Positions 33,498 to 41,985 of a DNA stretch of 64,000 nucleotides are shown in pieces. The notes under the pieces are model-generated. The model was not told the DNA's origin. It saw nothing but the letters and a program-made list of their open reading frames with translations, and made no database searches. Made by a program: the position numbers and the translations under genes. Source of the stretch: Nitrospira sp. (GTDB lineage: Bacteria > Nitrospirota > Nitrospiria > Nitrospirales > Nitrospiraceae); the NCBI GenBank assembly GCA_035968315.1, contig JAVYIN010000009.1:62001-126000 (forward strand). The letters are read 5' to 3'. Within the stretch, counting starts at the first letter, position 1; every line of letters starts with the position of its first letter.

Positions 33498-33979
33498 TAT
33501 CCCGTCTTCGGACCTTCGCTCCCGTGCTGATAGCGGCTGCTGTACGACAGCATTTTATCGGACAGCGCCTTCCACTCGTCGGCCGTCATCAGATCTTTCA
33601 TCTTGAAGCGCAGCCCGAGAATCTTCGACGAGGTGCCCATGCGCTGGTTGTTGGCCTCGTCCATCACCTTGGTGAACTCTTCCGGCGTCGCCGCGTAATT
33701 GGCATTGAGCGCGTAGAGCTGCCGATGCGCCGTGCGTTCCCGCTCGCGGCCCGCCTTCAGTTCCGCGACGATCTCGCCCACGATGGCGTTCACTTGCTTC
33801 GCCTTCTCCGGATCTTTCACCGTGCGGTCGATCAAGCCGGCCATGTCCTGCTGGCCCTTCTGCCAATAGGCATCGCTCTTGCCGCCTTCCATCATCCCGT
33901 GGTGATGGTGATGGCCCGAGCAGCCGCTTACGACCAACAAACTCGCGAACGAGAGTGCCACCCATTGCATGCGTCTCAT
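33494..33979 (-). CDS. His-rich periplasmic lipoprotein, Spy/CpxP-like
   Basis: 161 aa from the ATG at 33979, preceded by AAGGAGGT. The lipobox VSGC is followed at once by SGHHHHHGMMEGG, a probable metal-binding tail. The rest is helical with repeated LTxxQ-like parts (TPEEFTKVMDEANNQRMG, LMTADEWKALSDKM), as in Spy/CpxP/CnrX periplasmic sensors and chaperones. A role in copper, nickel or envelope stress is inference. It is convergent with the Asp-box lipoprotein gene, overlapping by 4 bp. Confidence 0.75.
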   Translation of the reverse strand: MRRMQWVALSFASLLVVSGCSGHHHHHGMMEGGKSDAYWQKGQQDMAGLIDRTVKDPEKAKQVNAIVGEIVAELKAGRERERTAHRQLYALNANYAATPEEFTKVMDEANNQRMGTSSKILGLRFKMKDLMTADEWKALSDKMLSYSSRYQHGSEGPKTGY

Positions 33980-34025
33980 ACAGACCTCCTTGCGTAGAAT
34001 AATGCCGATGATGCCCACCCGCCTG

Positions 34026-34055
34026 TTGTCAGATCGCGTTATCATGCCGTATCAT
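34026..34055 (+). promoter_or_regulatory. Promoter-like sequence before a small helical gene
   Basis: TTGTCA (34026-34031), an 18-nt spacer and TATCAT (34050-34055), 13 nt before the ATG at 34069. Confidence 0.4.
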
Positions 34056-34068
34056 TCGCGTCAGCACA

Positions 34069-34413
34069 ATGTCTGAACCGATTTCATCATCAGCCACGCA
34101 ACTGCACGACCTGCGCGAAGAGTTTCGGGCGCACCTCGAAACATTTTACGCGCAGCTGAAGCTCGCCCCGCCCTACGAAAGCGTGGAAAAGGCGATTCGC
34201 GCCTTGACGACCGCCGTCCATGCCCTCCCGAAAGACGAGCAGGCCCGGATCGCAGCTGATTCGGCTGCGAAATGGCAGCAGTTCCGCGCGGCGTTTGACA
34301 CCTCCGGACTCTGCAAGAAGCATCGCGGCATCATTGCCGGTCTGGCCCGCAATCGGGCCGCCATCGCCCTGCCCGCCGAGTACGACCACTTTTTAGGATT
34401 GTTTACCGCGTAG
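34069..34413 (+). CDS. Hypothetical small helical protein
   Basis: 114 aa, soluble, helical, with no family I recognise. Patches such as LRALTTAVHALPKDEQARIAAD-like AIRALTTAVHALPKDEQ are amphipathic. No signal peptide. It overlaps the convergent membrane-protein gene by 11 bp at its 3' end. Confidence 0.6.
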   Translation: MSEPISSSATQLHDLREEFRAHLETFYAQLKLAPPYESVEKAIRALTTAVHALPKDEQARIAADSAAKWQQFRAAFDTSGLCKKHRGIIAGLARNRAAIALPAEYDHFLGLFTA

Positions 34414-35032
34414 CCGACGAAGCCGCCGCCGTGCCGGTCAGGGCCTCGACCAGTTCCTGGGAGACGCGCGCCAGCCGGCTGTTCTCCATCCGGTAGGCCA
34501 TCACCACCGTCACCAGGCCGGAAAAAAAGAAGAACGCGCCCAGGGTGAAAATCCCCGCGCCCATCAGCACGCCGCCCGAGCTGGACAAGCCCCCCTCGAT
34601 CCCATAACTGATCAGCGTCGCGATGGTACCGATCCCCACGATGGCGAACCAGGCACCGGTCAGGATCGCCGAGCACCAGGGCATGCGTTTCGTAGACGAC
34701 AGCACGACCGCGCCGCCCTCCGTGCGGAGATCGATCGTCACCTTCATCGGCCAGATCCAGAGAAAGGCCCAGAGGGTCGGATAGCGCGGACGCACCAGAA
34801 TCCGCTGGGCATCGGCAAAGAGGCGGGCGACCCCGTTGTGCAGCGCGAGAATGCCGAGCGCATCGAACCGGGCCTGGATCTGCGCCGGAGTCAGCGACTC
34901 CAGCCGATGCTCCCCGCGCCCCACCCGGCACCCGTACCGGCTCGCCTCGAGCGAGAGCGTGCGAAAATACAGCCGGTCCCCGATCAGGAGGCCGAGAAAT
35001 AACGCGCCGGCAAACAATCCCGCCAAGATCAT
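34403..35032 (-). CDS. Hypothetical membrane protein
   Basis: 209 aa. One N-terminal helix (ILAGLFAGALFLGLLIG), a soluble part of ~80 residues, then two or three further helices (ILTGAWFAIVGIGTIATLI, GAGIFTLGAFFFFSGLVTVVMAY). No recognised family. Confidence 0.65.
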   Translation of the reverse strand: MILAGLFAGALFLGLLIGDRLYFRTLSLEASRYGCRVGRGEHRLESLTPAQIQARFDALGILALHNGVARLFADAQRILVRPRYPTLWAFLWIWPMKVTIDLRTEGGAVVLSSTKRMPWCSAILTGAWFAIVGIGTIATLISYGIEGGLSSSGGVLMGAGIFTLGAFFFFSGLVTVVMAYRMENSRLARVSQELVEALTGTAAASSATR

Positions 35033-35290
35033 GATGCGTACCTATCCCACAGGAATCAGCCGTGAATCAAGCCGTGCCTGCGCCACCCCAAGGGGCTCCG
35101 CACCAGGGTAAGAAGAAGTTGACTGAGCCTGGGGACTTGGCTACAGTAGCCTCGTTTTGGAATCCGGGCGGGCATCTCACCTCGTGTCGTGCTTCCGCCT
35201 TCTGTATTTCCCCACTGGCGCGTCATCACTCTACGCAGGCCTGCCTCAACAGGCTACGAGGAGTCTGAGCCCTGAGGGGTCGGAGGACAC

Positions 35291-36010
35291 ATGGATTTAA
35301 AGAAAGTCGAACGGGTGTACACCTCGTACGCCGGCGTCTACGATCAAATTTTCGGCAAAGTATTTCACGAAGGGCGCGAATCCGCCATTCGCAACTTGAA
35401 TGTGCAGCCTGACGAACGCATTCTCGAAGTGGGCGTGGGCACCGGCCTGGCTCTCCCCATGTATCCGCGCCATTGCCGGATCGTCGGGATCGATCTGTCA
35501 GAAGGCATGCTGGAACAGGCCAAGGTCAAGGCCGAACGCCACCAGATGACCCACGTCCAGCTGCACCGGATGGATGCCGGCGCCATGGAGTTTGCCGACA
35601 ACAGCTTCGACACGGTCGTCGCGGCCTATGTCGTCACCGCCGTGCCGGACCATCGCAAAGTCGTGAACGAAATGATCCGCGTCTGCCGCCCCGGCGGCCG
35701 CATCATCATGCTCAACCACTTCAGCAACGGCAATAAGATCATCGCGGCGATGGAGAAAGTCATCTCCCCGCTCACCAAGCATCTCGGCTGGCGGACGGAT
35801 CTGTCTCTTAATACCGTCTTAGAGGGGACGTCGCTGCACGTGGCCCGCAAGCAGAGCGTGAACCCGCTGCGGTTCTGGGCGCTGGTGGAATGTGTGAATG
35901 CGAAGAACGGCCATGTCGTGAAAAACGGCACCGGCGCCTATGTCAACGGCCACGCCGCCGAGCACCATACCAACGGGAACGGCCATTTTGCTAACGGCCA
36001 TTCCCACTAA
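35291..36010 (+). CDS. SAM-dependent methyltransferase, PmtA/UbiE-like
   Basis: 239 aa. GGAGG precedes the ATG. The Rossmann SAM site EVGVGTGLALPMYP, the acidic GIDLSEGML and RMDAGAMEFADNSFD are class I motifs. The overall pattern (VYTSYAGVYDQIFGKVFHEGR at the start, VEKVISPLTKHLGWRTDL-like segment later) resembles PmtA phosphatidylethanolamine N-methyltransferases. The last ~45 residues are low-complexity Asn-Gly-His repeats. A hairpin repeat starts at the stop codon. Confidence 0.82.
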   Translation: MDLKKVERVYTSYAGVYDQIFGKVFHEGRESAIRNLNVQPDERILEVGVGTGLALPMYPRHCRIVGIDLSEGMLEQAKVKAERHQMTHVQLHRMDAGAMEFADNSFDTVVAAYVVTAVPDHRKVVNEMIRVCRPGGRIIMLNHFSNGNKIIAAMEKVISPLTKHLGWRTDLSLNTVLEGTSLHVARKQSVNPLRFWALVECVNAKNGHVVKNGTGAYVNGHAAEHHTNGNGHFANGHSH

Positions 36011-36090
36011 TCTGGTCCGTTTCGTCTATCTGGTCTCGTTGGTCTATCCGGTCCAGAGCGACACGACAGACCGAACAGACCAGACAGACG
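36010..36090. repeat. TCTGGTCTATC / CAGACAGACC hairpin repeat, copy 2
   Basis: Left arm 36010-36054 and right arm 36064-36090, the same degenerate units as 32091-32205. It lies between the convergent PmtA-like gene and the 36108-36926 gene. Confidence 0.7.
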
Positions 36091-36107
36091 GCAAGGGCCG
36101 CATCCTG

Positions 36108-36926
36108 CTATTCTGATGCACGCCCGTTTCTGGCCCGCCAATATTCCCACTCCCGTCCAGGAATCATCGTCGTCCCGACCAGACAGGTGCCGGAATAGCG
36201 CTGCGTAATGCGATCGGCCAGCACCGCCAGCACCTGGCTCACGTGGCGGTTCTGCTCGCCCAGCGCCCGCAAGACGATCCCAAATCCCTCTCCATCCTGT
36301 GCGCCATACGCCATCACACGCACCGCGTGAAGCTGATCGTCATCGGCATCGCTGTCGGGCGTCAAATCGCCCTCCCACCGCATCAAGGAATCGCTGACCC
36401 GCCGCTTCTTCGCCGCCACCCAGGAACAGGGCACCCCGGCTTGCTCCAGCTCCGTCAGCAGCCAGGAGATCGTCGGCCCGTCGGGAGACTGGCCTTGAAA
36501 CGTCCATCGGGCCAGCTCCGGCAGCGGATGCACCGGCACCAGCGGAGCCGCCACTTCTTCAAAGTGCGCCTCTTCGCAGACCGCATACAGCTCACCCTGC
36601 GGATCGAACCAGAACCGCAACCGCCCGGCGGTGCATTCCGCCTGAATGATGCTGAGCGACGAACAGTCGGCGCCTTCCTGCTCAAAAATAGAAAAATCCG
36701 TCACCCCGTTCATCACCAGCTTGGCCACCCGCACCATCCCGCGCAGCTGATAGCGAATGGTGATCGTCACGGTCGTGTCGGCCAGCACATCCCGCCCGGT
36801 TTCTTCGTCGAACAGGCGGCGCTTGCTCATCTGCACATCCGTGACATAGCCCGAGCGAAACCCGCCCGTATGGGCCATGAGCCACCGAAGATCTTCAATC
36901 GTCTTGATACCGTGTTGCATAGCCAT
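36108..36926 (-). CDS. Hypothetical protein of unknown family
   Basis: 272 aa from the ATG at 36926 (or 36920, where a TACAAT box lies 8 nt upstream). No signal peptide or membrane helix. Mixed alpha/beta with a beta-rich first half (DTTVTITIRYQLRGMVRVAKLV). Nothing recognised. It follows the 36956-37807 gene by 29 nt on the same strand and may be co-expressed with it. Confidence 0.6.
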   Translation of the reverse strand: MAMQHGIKTIEDLRWLMAHTGGFRSGYVTDVQMSKRRLFDEETGRDVLADTTVTITIRYQLRGMVRVAKLVMNGVTDFSIFEQEGADCSSLSIIQAECTAGRLRFWFDPQGELYAVCEEAHFEEVAAPLVPVHPLPELARWTFQGQSPDGPTISWLLTELEQAGVPCSWVAAKKRRVSDSLMRWEGDLTPDSDADDDQLHAVRVMAYGAQDGEGFGIVLRALGEQNRHVSQVLAVLADRITQRYSGTCLVGTTMIPGREWEYWRARNGRASE

Positions 36927-36955
36927 GGATTGTATCGCAGGGCCGCGCGAATCCG

Positions 36956-37807
36956 CTAGCAGCGGCTCCAACACGAAATAATGGGCGGCAGCGGCCGAGC
37001 CCGCAGGGGTGTGCGCACCTCCGTCGAATGGCGGAACACCAGCCCCGCCTTACGGCAGAAGCTGGCGGCGCAGGCGGCTTCCTTCGGCCCCTGATTGATC
37101 ATCACGAAGAGGCCGCTCGGATTCAGATTCGACGCGATGCGGGAAAAGAGCGCCTGCGGCGCAAAGACCCTCAAGGGCACGCGCCAGGCCAAGACCGGAT
37201 CCGGCGTCACGAAGGGATAGCAGGAGACGATTGTATCCGCCGGTTGAACATACTCCGCGTAGTCGGCCACGACAAACTTCGTGCGCGGCAGGTTCCGTAT
37301 ATAGCCCTGAGCATAGTCCCACCGGCTATAGCCGTTGGCGTAGATCCGATAGCCCTCCACCTCGATACCCGTCAAGGTCGTCGGCCGGAAGAACGCGTGG
37401 TGCGCGCGGGCATACCAAAAATTCGAGGCCCCGACATCATGCAACACGCCACCGGCCGGCCGGGACATCCCCCAGTCGGTCCAGGTTTGCGCGAGCAGAT
37501 CGAGGTACTCGTAGTTCTTGAGCGCCGTCAGCGCGTGACAGTGCCGCTCGAACTCAACCCCAAATTGGCGGCGCAGCACCGCCACCCTCGTCCGCTGACT
37601 ATTGCTCAGCTCGGTTAACAACTGGCCGGCCGGTTGCTCGCGGTAGATTCCGCGCGACCAGCGCAACTGCTCGCCCAGGCGGTACCACAGGGCGTGGTAG
37701 CCGGACCGCAGCCGCTGGCTCACCGTATATCGAGGAGGACCAGAAGGCCTCACGCCGGATAACGCGTGCTCAAATCCAGAAACCGAATAGAGACTCTCGG
37801 TTGTCAT
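36956..37807 (-). CDS. Putative SAM-dependent methyltransferase-like protein
   Basis: 283 aa. VLHDVGASNFWYARAH resembles the SAM motif I (hh-D-h-G-x-x-x) and VVADYAEYVQPADTIVSCYPFVTPDPV a motif IV region, followed by LNPSGLFVMINQGPKE. The first ~90 residues are a basic helical extension. The C-terminus is Arg/Pro-rich and ends in CWSRC. No precise family. Confidence 0.55.
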   Translation of the reverse strand: MTTESLYSVSGFEHALSGVRPSGPPRYTVSQRLRSGYHALWYRLGEQLRWSRGIYREQPAGQLLTELSNSQRTRVAVLRRQFGVEFERHCHALTALKNYEYLDLLAQTWTDWGMSRPAGGVLHDVGASNFWYARAHHAFFRPTTLTGIEVEGYRIYANGYSRWDYAQGYIRNLPRTKFVVADYAEYVQPADTIVSCYPFVTPDPVLAWRVPLRVFAPQALFSRIASNLNPSGLFVMINQGPKEAACAASFCRKAGLVFRHSTEVRTPLRARPLPPIISCWSRC

Positions 37808-37992
37808 ACCTTACTTTTCGGCAGATGGGGCGGGAAGCTGAAGAGGAGACGGAGAAGATTTATGCGGGCAGAGGGAGGAAAGCCACGGTGCCCCCAGGCC
37901 TGCTTGCCGACTGAATCAGAGACAGTGTATGTATCCCTCCTGTGAAATTCTAGGTTGAGGACTCTTTCTCCACAATCCACGCACAGGCCATC

Positions 37993-38679
37993 ATGCCCCA
38001 CGCCATCTGTCTCCAACATGTGCCCTTTGAAGGCCCCGGTGCCTTCGCGACGGCGCTGAGAAATCGCGGCGTGGACCTCGATTCCTATCTCGTGCCGCAA
38101 GCCGGACTGCCACGGGACGCGGGGGACTTGCTCATCGTGATGGGCGGGCCGATGTCGGTGAACGATTCGGATAGATGGATCGCGGAGGAAACCGCCTTCA
38201 TTCGCTCCGCACTGCTGGCAGGGACGCCGGTGGTCGGCGTGTGCCTCGGCAGCCAGTTCATGGCGAAAGCCTTGGGCGCCAGGGTGCGCGCCGGGAAGGC
38301 GCTGGAGATCGGCATGACGCCGATCAGCCTTACGCCCGAGGCGAAGCAAGATCCCGTCTTCAGCGCTCTGCCCGATTCCTTCGACGTCTTCGAATGGCAC
38401 GGTGAAATCTTCGACCTGCCGAACGATTGTATCCCGCTGGCCGGTTCAGAGATTGCCCCGCTCCAGGCCTTTCGCTTCGGGGCGCGCGCTTATGGCCTCC
38501 TCTTTCATCTGGAGATGGAGGAACAGGGCCTCGACGCCCTCTGCCGGGAATGTGCGTCCGACCTGACAAAAGCTCAGCTGACCGCTCCAGCCATTATATC
38601 CGCCGCCCTCCCCAAGCTCCCGCACCTCCACCGGATCGCCGATCGGCTGATCGGACATCTGCTCCAAGCCAAGCATTGA
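37993..38679 (+). CDS. Class I glutamine amidotransferase (GMP-synthase-like GATase)
   Basis: 228 aa. The nucleophile elbow GVCLGSQFMAKALGA holds the catalytic Cys, and LLFHLEMEEQG the His/Glu pair. GGPMSVNDSDRWIAEE is the family pattern of stand-alone GATase1 proteins. A free-standing protein, so its acceptor or synthetase partner is unknown. It lies 82 nt upstream of dapL. Confidence 0.85.
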   Translation: MPHAICLQHVPFEGPGAFATALRNRGVDLDSYLVPQAGLPRDAGDLLIVMGGPMSVNDSDRWIAEETAFIRSALLAGTPVVGVCLGSQFMAKALGARVRAGKALEIGMTPISLTPEAKQDPVFSALPDSFDVFEWHGEIFDLPNDCIPLAGSEIAPLQAFRFGARAYGLLFHLEMEEQGLDALCRECASDLTKAQLTAPAIISAALPKLPHLHRIADRLIGHLLQAKH

Positions 38680-38761
38680 TTACCGGCTCATTCCTGAAGT
38701 AGCCTAGGAGCTTCGATTCGGCTCTTCCAGAGCCTCATTCTAGAAAAGGAGCGCATCGGAC

Positions 38762-39937
38762 ATGGCTGGTTTCCCTATCGAAGTTGCAACCCGCATCAAG
38801 ACCTTGCCCCCCTATCTGTTCGCCGCCATCGATAAGATGAAGCAAGAGGCGATCGCCAAGGGCGTCGATATCATCAACCTCGGCATCGGCGATCCCGATT
38901 TGCCGACTCCGGCTCCGATCATCGAGAGCCTCGCGCAGGCCGCCAAGAATCCCAAGCACCATCAATATCCCTCGTACGAAGGCATGCTGTCGTTCCGGAA
39001 GGCCGTGGCGGACTGGTATCTGCGGCGGTTCAACGTGACGCTGAACCCGGCCGATGAAGTGCTGACCTTGATCGGGTCGAAAGAAGGGATCGGCCACATC
39101 CACCTGGCGTTCATCGATCCGGGCGATGTCGTGCTGGTGCCGAGCCCCGGCTATCCGGTCTATCCGGTCGGCACGAGTTTCTGCGGCGGCGTCTCGCATA
39201 TCATGCCGCTCACGAAGGCCAACGGCTTCCTGCCGGACCTCACGGCGATCCCCAAGGACGTGGCGAAGAAGGCCAAGCTGATGTGGCTGAATTCGCCGAA
39301 CAACCCCACCTCCGTCATCATGACGAAGGACTACTTCAAGCGGGCCATCGAGTTCGCGCAGGAACATCAGATCATCATCTGCCACGACGCGGCCTACTCG
39401 GAAATTTATTACGATGGAAAGCGCCCGGCGAGCTTTATGGAAGTCGAAGGCGCCAAGGACGTCGGCGTGGAGTTCCACTCGCTCTCCAAGACCTACAACA
39501 TGACCGGCTGGCGGCTCGGGTTTGTGGTCGGCAACAAGACGGTCTTGGCCGCGCTGGGCAAGGTGAAGAGCCAGCTGGACTCGGGCGTGTTCGAGGCGGT
39601 GCAGGCCGCCGGCATCACGGCGCTGGGCTTGAACGATTCCGTCACCGACGGCATCCGGAAGATCTACCAGGAACGCCGCGATACGCTCATTCCCGGGCTC
39701 AAGCAGCTCGGATTGGAAGTGGATGCGCCGCCCGCCGCTTTCTACATCTGGGTGACGGTGCCGAAGGGCTACACCTCGGCGTCCTTCACCGCCCACTTGC
39801 TGGAAAAAGCCGGGATCGTCACGACGCCGGGCAACGGGTTCGGGGCGCCGGGCGAGGGCTATATCCGCATGACCGTCTGCACGACCAAGGAGCGCCTGGC
39901 GGAAGCGGTGGAACGGATCAAGAAAGTGGGATTCTGA
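38762..39937 (+). CDS. dapL: LL-diaminopimelate aminotransferase
   Basis: 391 aa PLP enzyme that converts tetrahydrodipicolinate directly to LL-DAP, bypassing the succinyl or acetyl routes. LGIGDPDLPTP at the start, NSPNNPTS and the PLP-lysine motif SLSKTYNMTGWRLGFVVGN are visible. GGAG-type AAAGGAG lies upstream. With dapA, dapB and lysA at 52-55 kb it gives most of the lysine route. Confidence 0.9.
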   Translation: MAGFPIEVATRIKTLPPYLFAAIDKMKQEAIAKGVDIINLGIGDPDLPTPAPIIESLAQAAKNPKHHQYPSYEGMLSFRKAVADWYLRRFNVTLNPADEVLTLIGSKEGIGHIHLAFIDPGDVVLVPSPGYPVYPVGTSFCGGVSHIMPLTKANGFLPDLTAIPKDVAKKAKLMWLNSPNNPTSVIMTKDYFKRAIEFAQEHQIIICHDAAYSEIYYDGKRPASFMEVEGAKDVGVEFHSLSKTYNMTGWRLGFVVGNKTVLAALGKVKSQLDSGVFEAVQAAGITALGLNDSVTDGIRKIYQERRDTLIPGLKQLGLEVDAPPAAFYIWVTVPKGYTSASFTAHLLEKAGIVTTPGNGFGAPGEGYIRMTVCTTKERLAEAVERIKKVGF

Positions 39938-39940
39938 TAC

Positions 39941-40020
39941 CGTAAAACGTAACAGGTGAGACGTGAACGGTGGCGGGATCAGAGTACGTGACGACATCGT
40001 TTCACCTTTCACGTTTCACG
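39941..40020. repeat. Hairpin repeat, GTTTCAC family, copy 2
   Basis: Left arm 39941-39963 and right arm 39998-40020 are 23 nt each and near-complementary; the right arm reads CGTTTCACCTTTCACGTTTC and so on. It sits 4 nt after dapL and 10 nt before folK. Confidence 0.7.
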
Positions 40021-40030
40021 AGATACGCTC

Positions 40031-40585
40031 ATGAGAGAGACCGTTTTCATCGGCTTCGGGTCCAACGTCGGCGACCGCCTCGACTTCTGCGACCGGGCGG
40101 TCACGCTCCTGAGCCTGCTCCCGCATTCGCAGGTCACCGCCGTCTCGCTGCTCTACGAAACCGAGCCGGTGAACGACCACGCTCAGCCAGGCAACGGCTG
40201 GTTTCTGAACGGCGTGGTGCAGTTGGAGACCGATATCACGCCGCGCAGCCTGCTGATGGTCCTGCGCGAGATCGAACGCTCGTTGGGGCGGGATGAGGAC
40301 AATCGTTCCGGCCCCAGAACGCTCGATCTGGACATCCTGTTCTATGGCCAGCGCATCATCGATGAGCCGGATCTCGTGGTGCCTCACCCCCGGCTGCATC
40401 AGCGGCGCTTCGTCCTCATGCCCTTGAACGAACTCGATCCCCTCTTGGTCCACCCCGTCTTGCAGCGAACGGTCAGCCAATTGCTGAGCGAGGCCGGGAA
40501 ACAATCGGAAGTGCGCCTGCTCTTTCCCCAACCCTCCACCCGCTACGGCTCACGCCCGGCCTGCAGCCTGCCGCCCGGATCATGA
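40031..40585 (+). CDS. folK: 2-amino-4-hydroxy-6-hydroxymethyldihydropteridine pyrophosphokinase
   Basis: 184 aa. Folate synthesis enzyme that pyrophosphorylates hydroxymethyl-dihydropterin. IGFGSNVGDR, NGVVQLETD and RTLDLDILFYG with VPHPRLHQRRFVLMPLNEL are diagnostic. The stop overlaps panC by 4 bp. Confidence 0.93.
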   Translation: MRETVFIGFGSNVGDRLDFCDRAVTLLSLLPHSQVTAVSLLYETEPVNDHAQPGNGWFLNGVVQLETDITPRSLLMVLREIERSLGRDEDNRSGPRTLDLDILFYGQRIIDEPDLVVPHPRLHQRRFVLMPLNELDPLLVHPVLQRTVSQLLSEAGKQSEVRLLFPQPSTRYGSRPACSLPPGS

Positions 40586-41445
40586 AGATTCTTCGCTCCC
40601 CCAAGGCCATGACGGCCTGGAGTCACGGACTGCGGCGCGAGGGCGTCACCATCGGCTTCGTCCCGACGATGGGCGCGCTGCATGACGGCCATCGGGCCCT
40701 GATCCGCGCGGCGCGCTTGCAATGCGACGCGCTCGTGGTCAGCATTTTCGTGAACCCCACACAGTTCGGCCCGGCCGAAGACCTGTCGAAATATCCGCGT
40801 CCCATCGCCAAAGACCGGGCGCTGTGCCGACAAGAGGGCGTGGACATCTGCTTCGAACCTACGGCGGCCAGCATGTACCCCGAGGGCTTTCAAACAGCCG
40901 TCACGGTCCCCAGCCTTGCGAGCCGTTGGGAAGGCGCCGTCAGACCCCATCACTTTGCCGGCGTGGCCACCGTCGTGACCAAGCTCTTCTGCATGGTCCG
41001 GCCGGATCTCGCCCTGTTTGGACAGAAGGACTTTCAGCAAGCGGCGCTCGTTCGCCGGATGATCGACGATCTGAACCTTGGGGTTACATTGATCGTGCAC
41101 CCGACCGTGCGCGAACAGGACGGGCTGGCGATGAGTTCCCGCAATGTGTATTTGTCCGCGGAGCAACGGTCGGTGGCGCCGGTCCTCTATAAGAGTTTGC
41201 AAGCCGGGGTGGCCGCGATTCGGGGAGGCATGAAAGATGGAGCGCGGATTCAATCCCTGATGACAGAGACGCTCCGGCAGCAGGCCGATGCAACCATCGA
41301 CTACCTCGCCGTCTGCGATCCGCACACATTAGACCCGCTCCAGACCGTCGCCTCACGGGCCGTGCTGCTCGGCGCCATCCGCATCGGGTCCGTGCGGCTC
41401 ATCGACAATGTGCTGGTATCCGCTCCCGCAAAGAAAACGCGATAA
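40582..41445 (+). CDS. panC: Pantothenate synthetase
   Basis: 287 aa. Condenses pantoate and beta-alanine with ATP. The HxGH motif is in PTMGALHDGHRALI, the KMSKS-like MSSRNVYLS is present, with FVNPTQFGP and FGQKDFQQAALVRRM. Coupled to folK (ATGA overlap). A short hairpin-like GGGAGGCTCCC follows. Confidence 0.95.
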   Translation: MKILRSPKAMTAWSHGLRREGVTIGFVPTMGALHDGHRALIRAARLQCDALVVSIFVNPTQFGPAEDLSKYPRPIAKDRALCRQEGVDICFEPTAASMYPEGFQTAVTVPSLASRWEGAVRPHHFAGVATVVTKLFCMVRPDLALFGQKDFQQAALVRRMIDDLNLGVTLIVHPTVREQDGLAMSSRNVYLSAEQRSVAPVLYKSLQAGVAAIRGGMKDGARIQSLMTETLRQQADATIDYLAVCDPHTLDPLQTVASRAVLLGAIRIGSVRLIDNVLVSAPAKKTR

Positions 41446-41490
41446 CGGCAGGGAGGCTCCCTACGGAAAAGAGACACGTCCTAATGGGAT

Positions 41491-41985
41491 TTAGATGAGA
41501 TTCTGTCCGACCAAGAGGCCCAGCACGACCTGGCTTAACCGGTGTTGGGCATCGGGACGGAGCTCCAGAAACCGCACCCCCACCGCATCCGGCCTGACGG
41601 AACAGACCATGGCCGCCTTAATATGAATGTCATCCGCCTCGGACGCCGGCTTCAGCCTCAGCTCCAGGAACGACCCTTTGGGTAGACTGACGCCCGAGAG
41701 TGCGCACCCGCCCATTGAAATATCGGACACCCGTTTCGTGCCGGTCACCTCGCTACTGCCGAGGACGTGCGCTTCCATCGATGTGGCCAGCCGCGTGAAC
41801 TGACGCCGATCCTTCTCCGCTTGTTTCCGCCCCGCCCCGAGCGACGCGGCGCGAAACTCATGGGTACAGAGCTGGCAGCGGAACGGATCGATGCTGAACC
41901 AGCTCAAGACGTAATCCAGCCCGCGCGACGGCGCGACGACCCGGACAAACGGCGTTCCGCAATTCGGGCAATGCCGATCCCTCAT
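41491..41985 (-). CDS. Zinc-ribbon plus PilZ-domain protein
   Basis: 164 aa from the ATG at 41985. The N-terminus has a CxxC pair (CPNCGTPF) and a second pair (CQLCTHEF), a zinc ribbon. The C-terminal half is a PilZ domain: RRQFTRLATSMEAHV, DISMGGCAL and GVRFLEL, with the RxxxR and D/NxSxxG parts that bind c-di-GMP. The start overlaps the MazG-like gene by 4 bp. Confidence 0.8.
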   Translation of the reverse strand: MRDRHCPNCGTPFVRVVAPSRGLDYVLSWFSIDPFRCQLCTHEFRAASLGAGRKQAEKDRRQFTRLATSMEAHVLGSSEVTGTKRVSDISMGGCALSGVSLPKGSFLELRLKPASEADDIHIKAAMVCSVRPDAVGVRFLELRPDAQHRLSQVVLGLLVGQNLI

